From NCBI GenBank assembly GCA_016200445.1, contig JACQEQ010000153.1, positions 1-5,999 of the forward strand: DNA of 5,999 bases. Direction: 5' to 3'. The notes below the pieces were generated by a model. That model was not told the DNA's origin. It worked only from the letters and a program-made list of their open reading frames with translations, and ran no database searches. A program made the translations under genes and the position numbers. This DNA comes from Gammaproteobacteria bacterium (GTDB taxonomy: Bacteria > Pseudomonadota > Gammaproteobacteria > SG8-11). Positions within the stretch are counted from its first letter, which is position 1, and each line of letters starts with the position of its first letter. Below, in pieces: positions 1 through 5,870 of the stretch.

Positions 1-84
1 TGGATTAACGTTGGTGTGGCCTTCGGACTGAACGAAAAATCCGATGACGTCGCTCTGAAAACTTACGTGGAATTCGAGTTTTAA
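1..84 (+). CDS. C-terminal end of an outer-membrane beta-barrel protein (5' truncated by window)
   Basis: Frame 1 is open from the first base to a TAA at 82-84 and gives 27 residues. They include the stretch GVAFGL and end in TYVEFEF. Alternating polar and hydrophobic residues with a final phenylalanine are the classic last beta-strand signal read by the BAM complex, so the product is very probably an outer-membrane barrel. The GVAFGLNEKSDD turn followed by a last strand resembles the end of transporter-like barrels of the MetA/phenol-degradation family, but this family guess rests on few residues. The gene converges on queE with 66 bp between the stop codons and is followed at once by a terminator. 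The start and the bulk of the gene lie outside the window. Confidence 0.75.
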   Translation, partial: WINVGVAFGLNEKSDDVALKTYVEFEF

Positions 85-105
85 CTTGCCGCTTTCTAGG
101 GCGAT

Positions 106-147
106 CCGAGGGCCGGTTTCGTTGCAAAAACGGCCCTCCGGGTTTTG
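106..147 (+). terminator. Rho-independent terminator of the upstream barrel gene
   Basis: An 8-bp perfect stem, GAGGGCCG at 108-115 with CGGCCCTC at 131-138, is extended inward by three T-A pairs (117-119 with 127-129) after one mismatch. It is followed by GGGTTTTG with a short T-run at 143-146. It lies 22 bp after the barrel stop codon. On the minus strand the same hairpin is followed by GATCGCCC and has no U-tract, so it should terminate plus-strand transcripts much better than queE transcripts. Confidence 0.75.
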
Positions 148-150
148 ACT

Positions 151-825
151 TTAACGTCCCCGTTCTTCTCCCCACACGGTCTTATGCAACTGCATTTGAA
201 AGCGCACCGGTAAGCGATCATCTAAAATCCACTGCGCCAGCTGGCGGGCTTCGAGCTGGCCATAGCTTGGAGAAAATAATAGTTCGCAACGCAAGTTGAG
301 CTGATACTTTACGATCATCTGTTTGGCCCAGACATAGTCGGCGCGATCGCAAATCACAAACTTAACCTGATCGCGCGCACGTAAGTGTTCGAGATTTTTA
401 AGCAAGTTACGGGGTTCTTCGCCCGAGCCGGGCGTCTTTAAGTCAACAACGCGCACCACCCGGGTATCCACGGCAGAAATATCCAAGGCGCCGCTGGTTT
501 CCAGCGACACTTCATAACCGGCCCGGCACAGTGCGCCGAGCAACAGTAAACAGGGCTTTTGCGCCAACGGCTCACCGCCGGTGACACACACATGACGCGC
601 ACCGTATTGCGCAACGATCTGCAAGATATCTGGGACGGTCTTCCACTCCCCGCCCTGAAATGCATACGTGGTATCGCAGTAACCACAACGCAACGGACAT
701 CCGGTTAGGCGCACGAATACCGTCGGCCAGCCAACGTCGCGCGCTTCACCCTGTAATGAATGAAAAATTTCAGTGATCCGCAGCTGAGGTAGTGCAACAG
801 CGGAATTAGTAAGCGTATTTGACAC
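151..825 (-). CDS. queE: 7-carboxy-7-deazaguanine synthase QueE (radical SAM)
   Basis: 224 residues, a normal QueE length. QueE converts 6-carboxy-tetrahydropterin to 7-carboxy-7-deazaguanine in the cytoplasm, on the way to preQ0 and queuosine tRNA modification. Visible motifs: EIFHSLQGE at about 19-27, the substrate/N-terminal signature of the family; C43-x3-C47-x2-C50, which ligates the [4Fe-4S] cluster; D51-T52 directly after it, where the Thr is the Mg-binding position known in the family; and TGGEP at 82-86, the SAM-binding motif. The start is GTG at 823-825. An in-frame TAA lies only four codons upstream and no earlier start exists; no convincing Shine-Dalgarno precedes it. It follows cpoB by 73 bp. 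Position after pal-cpoB matches pseudomonad-type clusters, but the usual partner queC is not downstream here. Confidence 0.95.
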   Translation of the reverse strand: MSNTLTNSAVALPQLRITEIFHSLQGEARDVGWPTVFVRLTGCPLRCGYCDTTYAFQGGEWKTVPDILQIVAQYGARHVCVTGGEPLAQKPCLLLLGALCRAGYEVSLETSGALDISAVDTRVVRVVDLKTPGSGEEPRNLLKNLEHLRARDQVKFVICDRADYVWAKQMIVKYQLNLRCELLFSPSYGQLEARQLAQWILDDRLPVRFQMQLHKTVWGEERGR

Positions 826-898
826 GATAGCGTTTTAAAAAATTAGCGGGCACAGGCGAAATAAGCAATTACTTTTCTCACCATGTGCCACATCCTAA

Positions 899-1684
899 CT
901 AATGACCTTCTAACCTAATTTGCTCCAAACGCTGGGTTGCGAGTTGCGCTTGCGAGGTATTGGGAAATTTGGTGACCACTTCTTTGAGTGCTTGCGCTGA
1001 TTTGTCCCACACGCCCAACTCATACTGCGCAAGACCAAGCTTGAGTAATGCATCTGAAATTTTAGGGCTGGCCGGGTAACGCGTCACGACCTGCTCGAAC
1101 GCGATCAATGCGGTATCGTAACGATGCTGTAGATAAAACGCTTCACCCAACCAATACTGCGCGTTGGCAGCGTGTTCACTGTTGGGGTATTTTTTCAGAA
1201 AACTCTGCAACTCTATGATTGCCTGTTCGTATTTACCATCACGCATTGTTCCAAAGGCGGCATCGTAGTTCGCCCGTTCGTCCAAACTTGCAGTAATTGC
1301 GTTCGGCACAATGTCACCACCCGAACCATTCGACGAATGCTGCGCGGTTTCGAGGGTACGCAATCGATGATCCAAATCCAGATACAATTCGCGTTGTTTA
1401 CGCTTAAGATCTTCGATGTTGTGATTAACGGTTTCCGCATCGCCCTGCAAGCGTTGCAAGTCCTGCTGCATTGCATCAATGCGCGCGGCAAACTCTTCCA
1501 GCGTGCGGTTTTCTAAAACGCTTTCCAGCTTGGTCACGCGCTCTTCCATTGAAGGCCCGCCGCGTACGCGCGCACCACCTGAGGTAATGTCAACCACCGG
1601 TGCTTGTGCGGCAGACACCGGCCCGACGCAAACAAAAACGCCGGACAAGCCGGCGAAAAAATTATTGCGCAGTAATTTTCTCAT
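899..1684 (-). CDS. cpoB: Cell division coordinator CpoB (YbgF), periplasmic TPR protein
   Basis: 261 residues. CpoB is a periplasmic protein that binds TolA and links Tol-Pal driven outer-membrane constriction with septal peptidoglycan synthesis (known for E. coli). Residues 1 to about 25-28 form a Sec signal peptide: positive MRKLLR, hydrophobic core, and a likely SPase I site near VSA-A or AAQA. Residues about 47-115 are a heptad-type, charged coiled coil matching the YbgF trimerisation domain. A Ser/Gly linker around 116-124 leads to a tetratricopeptide tail: about 138-171 (YDAAF...YPNSE), 172-208 (AQYWLGEAFY...YPASP) and 209-245 (ALLKLGLAQYELG...FPNTS). The ATG at 1682-1684 has GGAG 8 nt upstream. 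It lies 58 bp after pal and is presumably cotranscribed with it. No missing segments are apparent. Confidence 0.95.
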   Translation of the reverse strand: MRKLLRNNFFAGLSGVFVCVGPVSAAQAPVVDITSGGARVRGGPSMEERVTKLESVLENRTLEEFAARIDAMQQDLQRLQGDAETVNHNIEDLKRKQRELYLDLDHRLRTLETAQHSSNGSGGDIVPNAITASLDERANYDAAFGTMRDGKYEQAIIELQSFLKKYPNSEHAANAQYWLGEAFYLQHRYDTALIAFEQVVTRYPASPKISDALLKLGLAQYELGVWDKSAQALKEVVTKFPNTSQAQLATQRLEQIRLEGH

Positions 1685-1742
1685 GCGTGTTGCTCCAGCG
1701 AGTGGGACGCCCGAATGAACGCCCCGTTAGAGCCGCAACGTG

Positions 1743-2306
1743 TTAGCGATATGCGAACACCGCACGGCGATTCTGCCACCAGGAATCTTCATCATGGCCC
1801 AGTGCCACAGGTCGTTCTTCGCCAAAGCTGATGGTCGCGATCTGCTTGTCGGATACGCCCTGTAATTTGAGTAATTGACGGACTGCGGTTGCACGGCGGT
1901 CGCCCAACGCGATGTTGTATTCGCGCGTGCCGCGTTCGTCGCAATGTCCTTCGATTTTCACAGTTGCGCTGGGATTTTTGGTCAAATAGGCGGCATGCGC
2001 CAGCACCGCTTCGCGGAATTCAGGCTTGATATCGAAGCGATCGAAATCAAAATAAACGGTGTTCTTCAGATTACCAGGGCCAGTGGATTTATCTGCCGAC
2101 GCATCAGCCTTCTCCTTGGACGTGTCGATCGCCGTTGCAGAACCTGTACCTGCACCTGCATCGGGTTTTGTAGTTGCCGGAGCTTCCGGCTTCGGTTTGG
2201 TAACCTCGGGCGCCTTTACGGCAGCAGGTTGCTCGGGGGTCGATGAGCAACCGAATAACAGCACAACGGGTAACACCAACAGGCCAAGGGATTTCAACGC
2301 GCGCAT
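1743..2306 (-). CDS. pal: Peptidoglycan-associated lipoprotein Pal
   Basis: 187 residues. Pal is an outer-membrane lipoprotein that binds peptidoglycan non-covalently and TolB. The N-terminus is a type II signal with lipobox LFGC, giving acylated Cys20; Ser21 follows, so the Lol system should send it to the outer membrane. Residues about 21-80 are a low-complexity Pro/Ala/Lys/Thr/Gly tether. The OmpA-C domain spans about 83-187: VYFDFD at 84-89, GHCDERGT at 120-127 and NIALGDRRA at 131-139. Asp123 and Arg138 align with the OmpA-family residues that hold diaminopimelate. The typical NRRA end motif (179-182) is present. The ATG at 2304-2306 has a strong AAGGAG ribosome site (2313-2318). It lies 33 bp after tolB, in an AT-rich gap. 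Confidence 0.97.
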   Translation of the reverse strand: MRALKSLGLLVLPVVLLFGCSSTPEQPAAVKAPEVTKPKPEAPATTKPDAGAGTGSATAIDTSKEKADASADKSTGPGNLKNTVYFDFDRFDIKPEFREAVLAHAAYLTKNPSATVKIEGHCDERGTREYNIALGDRRATAVRQLLKLQGVSDKQIATISFGEERPVALGHDEDSWWQNRRAVFAYR

Positions 2307-2312
2307 GTAACA

Positions 2313-2318
2313 CTCCTT
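2313..2318 (-). promoter_or_regulatory. Strong ribosome binding site of pal
   Basis: Read on the minus strand the hexamer is AAGGAG, 6 nt before the pal ATG. It is one of the two clearest Shine-Dalgarno sequences in the window (the other is that of tolQ), which fits the high Pal copy number known in other bacteria. Confidence 0.8.
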
Positions 2319-2330
2319 TATTTAAATGAA

Positions 2331-2360
2331 ATAAAACAATTATTGTGAAGTTCGTAACAA
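2331..2360 (-). promoter_or_regulatory. Possible sigma70-like promoter for pal-cpoB
   Basis: On the minus strand TTGTTA (2355-2360) is followed after 18 nt by TTTTAT (2331-2336), each matching the consensus at four of six positions. It overlaps the tolB 3' end and the AT-rich tolB-pal gap and would start transcription near 2324, leaving a leader that keeps the pal ribosome site. Matches this weak occur by chance in AT-rich DNA, so this is only a candidate. Confidence 0.22.
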
Positions 2361-3644
2361 CGGCGACCACGCCGGATCGAGTACGCGCCCCTCTTGCGAG
2401 AGGCGCTGCTTGGCCAGAATTTTCGCGTTTTTGAACGTCGTGGCGTAAATGATCATGCTGCCGTTGGGCGCAAAACTCGGGGATTCGTCCAAACTGCTGT
2501 CGGTCAATACGCGCAACTGACTCGTTTCAAGGTCGAGTACGGCGACGCGGTATTCTCCACTATTTGCATGAATCATAGCCAGCATTTTTCCGTTCGGCGA
2601 AAATGACGCCCGATCATTCTCAACACCTTCAAACGTCAGCCGCTCTTCCTTGCCCCCGGCCAGCGCTTTGCGATAAATCTGCGGGCGGCCACTGCGGTCT
2701 GAGGTGAATACTAGAGAGTTGCCATCGGGTGACCAGGCGGGATGCGTCTCAACTGCCCAGTGATCGGTGAAACGCGTCAACGCCTTACTGCGCAGATCGA
2801 GAATGTAAATGTCAAAATTGCCCGCATCGCCGGGATGACGTTTGTGCTGCATTGCCAATGCCAGCTTAGTACCGTCGGGCGACCACGCGGGCGCACCATT
2901 GTGACCCAGTGCATCTGCCACAACGCCACGCGTACCGGTCGCAATCTCTTGCACATAGAGCACAAAGTGATCGTGTTCAAAGCGTGAATATGCGAGCTTA
3001 GTGCCGTCCGGCGACCAGGCCGGCGACATAATTTCCGTCGGCGAATTCAACACGTCGCGCGCACCGTAACCGTCGGCATCAGCTATCCATAAGGTGTGCA
3101 CGCTGGATGCGCCCGCTTTGTGCTGGACCGTGACATAGGCGATACGCGTACTGAATGCGCCCGGCTCGCCGATTAATGCTTCATACACCATGTCGCTGAT
3201 TTTGTGTGCGGTTGCACGCAAAGTGGTAGGTTGCGCCGGCAAGCTGAACGCCTTGATTTGCTGTCCTTTCAATACATCAAACAGAAAAAACCGCACCTCG
3301 TATCCCTGCGGCGCCGCTTTCACCGAACCGATCAGCAAATTGTCCTGACCCAGCATGCGCCAGTCTTGAAAATTAACTTTGCTTGGGTCGCTGGGTCGCG
3401 CGACTAAATCGGTCAACGGGAGCGCTTTGAAGCGTCCGCTGCGCTGCAAATCTGCGATCACAACCGCTGACAAATCGCTACCGACTAATGCGTCGGCACC
3501 TTCAGTCGCAAACGGAACTACAGCGATGGGCAGCTTGTCTGCCACACCTTCGGTAATTTCAATCGTTAACGCAGCGTGTGCCACCGGCCATCCCATAAGC
3601 GTGAAACACACTGCCACCGTGCGGAAAAAAAATGAAATCGTCAT
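2340..3644 (-). CDS. tolB: Tol-Pal system beta-propeller protein TolB
   Basis: 434 residues, the usual length. TolB is a periplasmic protein that binds Pal and, through its N-terminal segment, TolA, cycling Pal between peptidoglycan-bound and free states. Residues 1-24 are a Sec signal peptide with cleavage at AHA|A. Residues about 25-160 form the N-terminal alpha/beta domain (IAVVPF at 40-45). Residues about 165-434 form the propeller of PD40/WD40-like blades, with cores AWSPDGTKLA at 209-218 and 253-262, AWSPDGNSLV at 303-312, SFSPNGKMLA at 347-356, SFAPNGSMII at 390-399 and a final partial AWSP at 425-428. The ATG overlaps the tolA stop as ATGA. No good Shine-Dalgarno precedes it, so translation is probably coupled to tolA. 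Translation ends in TAA at 2340-2342. Confidence 0.97.
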   Translation of the reverse strand: MTISFFFRTVAVCFTLMGWPVAHAALTIEITEGVADKLPIAVVPFATEGADALVGSDLSAVVIADLQRSGRFKALPLTDLVARPSDPSKVNFQDWRMLGQDNLLIGSVKAAPQGYEVRFFLFDVLKGQQIKAFSLPAQPTTLRATAHKISDMVYEALIGEPGAFSTRIAYVTVQHKAGASSVHTLWIADADGYGARDVLNSPTEIMSPAWSPDGTKLAYSRFEHDHFVLYVQEIATGTRGVVADALGHNGAPAWSPDGTKLALAMQHKRHPGDAGNFDIYILDLRSKALTRFTDHWAVETHPAWSPDGNSLVFTSDRSGRPQIYRKALAGGKEERLTFEGVENDRASFSPNGKMLAMIHANSGEYRVAVLDLETSQLRVLTDSSLDESPSFAPNGSMIIYATTFKNAKILAKQRLSQEGRVLDPAWSPLLRTSQ

Positions 3645-4504
3645 TGAGGTTTGAACACGAAGTTGATTTCCCGCATGAGGTTGAATGCGTCCGGGTCATC
3701 CTTGGGGACGGGTAAGGGCGACGCCTTCTGCACGGCTGCCTCCACTGAGCGGCTAAAAATATCATCGCCATTGCAACTACTCAATTTACTGTCTACGACA
3801 TCGCCGGTGGGAATCAGCTTCACAGAAACGGTACATTGGGTCCCGGGCGCAAAATTAGTCGGTTTGATCCACACGCTTTCGACTTTGGCTGTTATTTGTG
3901 ATTTAAAATCCGCGACCACTTTTTTTGCCTCCTTGTCTTTTGCAGCCCGCTCGCTCTCTTGCTTCTTTTTCAGCGCCTCTTGGCGTGCGCGGTCTGCGGC
4001 TTGCTCTTCTTCCATCTTGCGCTTGGTTTCAAGCTTTTGGACTTCCAGCTGCTCCTGCTTGTTCTTCAGCGCCAAGTCTTCGCTGTCTTTCTTCATCTTC
4101 TTGATATGCTCCTGTTCTTTCACGGCGAGCTCAGTATCAGCTTTTTTCTTTTTCTCTAACTGAGAGAGACTTTGCTTTTCGAGCTCTTTCTTTTTCTTCA
4201 GCTCGGCAATGTGTTGCTCTTCAGCTTCACGTAGTCGTTTGGCGCGCTGCGCATCCGACTCCAACTCGCGCTGGCGGCGATCTTCTTCGTCTTTCTTGCG
4301 CTGTTCTGCCTTCTTTATCTTATCGAGTTCGTACTGAATCTTACTTTCGTCGACCGCGACCGCTTCGATGACGTTGACTTCGGGTTGCGGCTGGCGGATC
4401 GCTTTGCTGCCAAATTCCAAGCTCACCACAAACAACACGCCGATCGCGGCGTGTAATAACACCGACAGCGTGAACGGACCTGCGTTTTCTTTGACCTTGG
4501 ACAT
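3641..4504 (-). CDS. tolA: Cell envelope integrity protein TolA
   Basis: 287 residues, shorter than the 421 of E. coli TolA. TolA is anchored in the inner membrane by TolQR and reaches across the periplasm to TolB/Pal. Domain I: a short cytoplasmic tail and one membrane segment at about 11-30, with S14-x3-H18, the Ser/His face known to contact TolQR. Domain II: about 55-200, a very long Lys/Glu/Gln-rich helix or coiled coil without the Ala-rich KAAEEA-type repeats of enterics. Domain III: about 201-287, a compact TonB-C-like fold (VESVWIKP, VSVKLIPTGDV, SRSVEAAVQKASPLPVP) with Cys224 and Cys244 placed to form a disulfide. The ATG at 4502-4504 begins 6 nt after the tolR stop, without a clear ribosome site, which suggests coupling. 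The stop overlaps the tolB start. Confidence 0.95.
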   Translation of the reverse strand: MSKVKENAGPFTLSVLLHAAIGVLFVVSLEFGSKAIRQPQPEVNVIEAVAVDESKIQYELDKIKKAEQRKKDEEDRRQRELESDAQRAKRLREAEEQHIAELKKKKELEKQSLSQLEKKKKADTELAVKEQEHIKKMKKDSEDLALKNKQEQLEVQKLETKRKMEEEQAADRARQEALKKKQESERAAKDKEAKKVVADFKSQITAKVESVWIKPTNFAPGTQCTVSVKLIPTGDVVDSKLSSCNGDDIFSRSVEAAVQKASPLPVPKDDPDAFNLMREINFVFKPQ

Positions 4505-4510
4505 ACGCGC

Positions 4511-4951
4511 TTATTTCTTCACGGATTCGGGCGTCTCGGTGACTAGACCCACGTTCGGCGCACCGGCTTTTTGCAGCAGCGCCATTGCGGTGACCACTTT
4601 GCCGTAGCTCACATCTTTGTCGCCGCGCACCATCACCGGCGTGCCGGGCTGATTACGCAATACCGCAGCAACGCGCGCGACCAGCACATCGTTATCGATC
4701 GGTTTTTCCTGTTCGTCACCGATATTGACAAAATAATTACCCTGTTTGTTCACTGTCACCACCAGCGGCTCCTTATTGTCTCCCGACATCGGTTCCGATG
4801 CGGCTTTGGGCAACTCCACTTGCACGCCTTGCGTGAGCAACGGCGCGGTAATCATGAAAATCACCAACAGCACCAGCGTGACGTCAATATAGGGCACCAC
4901 ATTGATCTCAGACATGCTGCGGCGTTTTTTGCGTTTATGGGAATCAGCCAT
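4511..4951 (-). CDS. tolR: Tol-Pal motor protein TolR (ExbD/TolR family)
   Basis: 146 residues, a normal TolR length. It forms the stator with TolQ and uses the proton gradient to energise TolA. Residues 1-12 are a basic cytoplasmic tail (KRKKRR). Then comes the conserved MSEINVVPYID leading into one membrane helix at about 20-40, with Asp23 as the proton-carrying residue of the family. Residues about 45-140 form the periplasmic ExbD-like domain, with VQVELPKA at 43-50, a V-x-V-x-G/D motif near 107-113 and YGKVVTAMALLQKAG at 116-130. The ATG at 4949-4951 gives the usual basic tail; starting at Met13 would remove it. A G-rich but imperfect ribosome site precedes it. tolQ ends 33 bp upstream. 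Confidence 0.96.
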   Translation of the reverse strand: MADSHKRKKRRSMSEINVVPYIDVTLVLLVIFMITAPLLTQGVQVELPKAASEPMSGDNKEPLVVTVNKQGNYFVNIGDEQEKPIDNDVLVARVAAVLRNQPGTPVMVRGDKDVSYGKVVTAMALLQKAGAPNVGLVTETPESVKK

Positions 4952-4984
4952 GGCCCACCCCGTTACTGTGTTGAACGCGGTACA

Positions 4985-5659
4985 TTACTTGAACGCCTGC
5001 CGTTGCAGAATATTGGAGAATTCTTCGAGAAAGTTGCTGTATCGGCTTTCCAGCCGATCTACTTCATTGACGAAACGGTTGTAGGCAATCACCGCTGGAA
5101 TTGCGGCAAATAATCCCATCGCAGTGGCGATCAACGCTTCAGCAATACCTGGCGCCACCAAGCCGAGCGTGGCCTGTTTCAAGTTACCCAGCGCGCGAAA
5201 CGAATTCATAATGCCCCACACGGTGCCGAACAAGCCGACATAAGGGCTGGTGGAACCGACCGTGGCCAGGAATGGCAGGTTGGTTTCCAGCCGGTCGATT
5301 TCACGTGCGAGCGCAATACGCATGGCGCGCTGTGCGCCGTCGAGCACCGCCTTGGGTTCGGCGGTGTGTTGCTGGCGCAGACGCGCGAACTCGCGAAAGC
5401 CCGATTCAAAAATCATTTCCATGCCGGCGCGGTTATGCGGACGCGAGGTGATCGCTGTGTACAACTGGGTGAGATCGCCGCCCGACCAGAATTTGTCTTC
5501 GAACGCATCTGCTTCGCGCCGTGCGTGTTTCAGCACGACGGCTTTGCGAAAAGTACGTGTCCAGGAAATCAACGACACCAGCAACAGACTCGCCATAATG
5601 AGCTGCACCACGTGACTGGCGTTGAGAATTAAATGCAAAATAGATAAATCAACGTTCAC
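4985..5659 (-). CDS. tolQ: Tol-Pal motor protein TolQ (MotA/TolQ/ExbB family)
   Basis: 224 residues, the normal length. TolQ is the multi-helix inner-membrane subunit that surrounds the TolR helices and conducts protons to drive TolA. Three membrane segments are visible: about 13-34, about 130-152 and about 165-193, with the large cytoplasmic loop between the first two. Family motifs are TVGSTSPYVGLFGTVWGIM at 133-151 and IAEALIATAMGLFAAIPAV at 172-190, lining the proton path. The start is GTG at 5657-5659. It is supported by an excellent GGAGG-type ribosome site 5 nt upstream and by the correct N-terminal length; the next Met is inside the first helix. It overlaps the end of the ybgC fragment by 11 bp. 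Confidence 0.97.
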   Translation of the reverse strand: MNVDLSILHLILNASHVVQLIMASLLLVSLISWTRTFRKAVVLKHARREADAFEDKFWSGGDLTQLYTAITSRPHNRAGMEMIFESGFREFARLRQQHTAEPKAVLDGAQRAMRIALAREIDRLETNLPFLATVGSTSPYVGLFGTVWGIMNSFRALGNLKQATLGLVAPGIAEALIATAMGLFAAIPAVIAYNRFVNEVDRLESRYSNFLEEFSNILQRQAFK

Positions 5660-5870
5660 TCGTAACCTCCCTGAGTATGCGCAGTGGAATCGCCGTGGGG
5701 CGCAGTGTGCTTGCGTTCAGACACGCGATCTTTACCTGCCCCGTGCACAATTGTAGTGTCGATCCGCCCGATGCCACCTCAACGCGTTGCGCGAATAATA
5801 AACTTGCCTTTCCGATATCCGCCAGATGCACGCTGATATTCAATAATTGGTTGAAGCGTGCGGGCTTCAA
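5649..5870 (-). CDS. ybgC: YbgC acyl-CoA thioesterase, C-terminal half only (5' part replaced)
   Basis: 73 residues beginning at a TTG that encodes the Leu of a KPARFNQLL segment. This aligns with the APARLDD part of YbgC hotdog-fold thioesterases. The rest follows the family: GKASLLFAQRV, then VKIACLNASTLRPTAIP, matching the VxVxCVDxxTxRPxxLP end. YbgC is normally about 130-150 residues and acts on acyl-CoA or acyl-ACP. The missing N-terminal half holds the catalytic Asp and the Y-x2-TD-x2-G-x-VYH-x2-Y signature, so this piece could not be active alone. Upstream of 5870 the frame stays open only to a TGA at 5907-5909 and its residues do not look like YbgC. The TTG is the limit of homology, not a proposed real start. 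The stop TGA (5649-5651) lies inside tolQ, as in intact clusters. Confidence 0.85.
   Translation of the reverse strand: MKPARFNQLLNISVHLADIGKASLLFAQRVEVASGGSTLQLCTGQVKIACLNASTLRPTAIPLRILREVTSER
5665..5672 (-). promoter_or_regulatory. Ribosome binding site that fixes the GTG start of tolQ
   Basis: On the minus strand AGGGAGGT lies 5 nt before the GTG at 5657-5659, inside the last codons of the ybgC fragment. No ATG is available at a comparable position, so this site decides the start. Confidence 0.8.
5851..5870. repeat. Inverted repeat at the ybgC / binding-protein junction
   Basis: Perfect 7-bp arms TTGAAGC (5851-5857) and GCTTCAA (5864-5870) flank a 6-bp spacer GTGCGG. The same 20 bp encode the conserved LKPARF start of the YbgC fragment on the minus strand and LKRAGF of the binding-protein fragment on the plus strand. 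The two unrelated reading frames therefore meet exactly on this element. Confidence 0.85.

Noticed and set aside
1172..1516. Plus-strand open frame of 114 codons
   Set aside because: It lies fully antisense within cpoB, whose signal peptide, coiled coil and TPR repeats identify the true strand; no family motif was seen in the antisense product.
1685..1742. Repeated GGGCGT blocks in the pal-cpoB gap as a possible attenuator
   Set aside because: The two copies are direct, the potential stem is very short and no T-run follows, so no terminator or attenuator is supported.
2321..2349. Promoter-like TTCACA, 17 nt, TTTAAA upstream of pal on the minus strand
   Set aside because: Although closer to consensus, it would start transcription at about 2313, inside the pal ribosome site, making that site unusable.
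2720..3030. Near-identical DNA blocks reading GCCGTCCGGCGACCAGGC-like, spaced roughly 130-150 bp apart
   Set aside because: They encode the AWSPDGT turns of successive TolB propeller blades and are protein repeats, not a DNA repeat or CRISPR array.
3651..4163. Long plus-strand open frame rich in Ser, Phe and Leu
   Set aside because: It is the exact antisense of the Lys/Glu-rich tolA rod; its composition is explained by the reverse complement of AAG/GAA codons, and tolA is certain.
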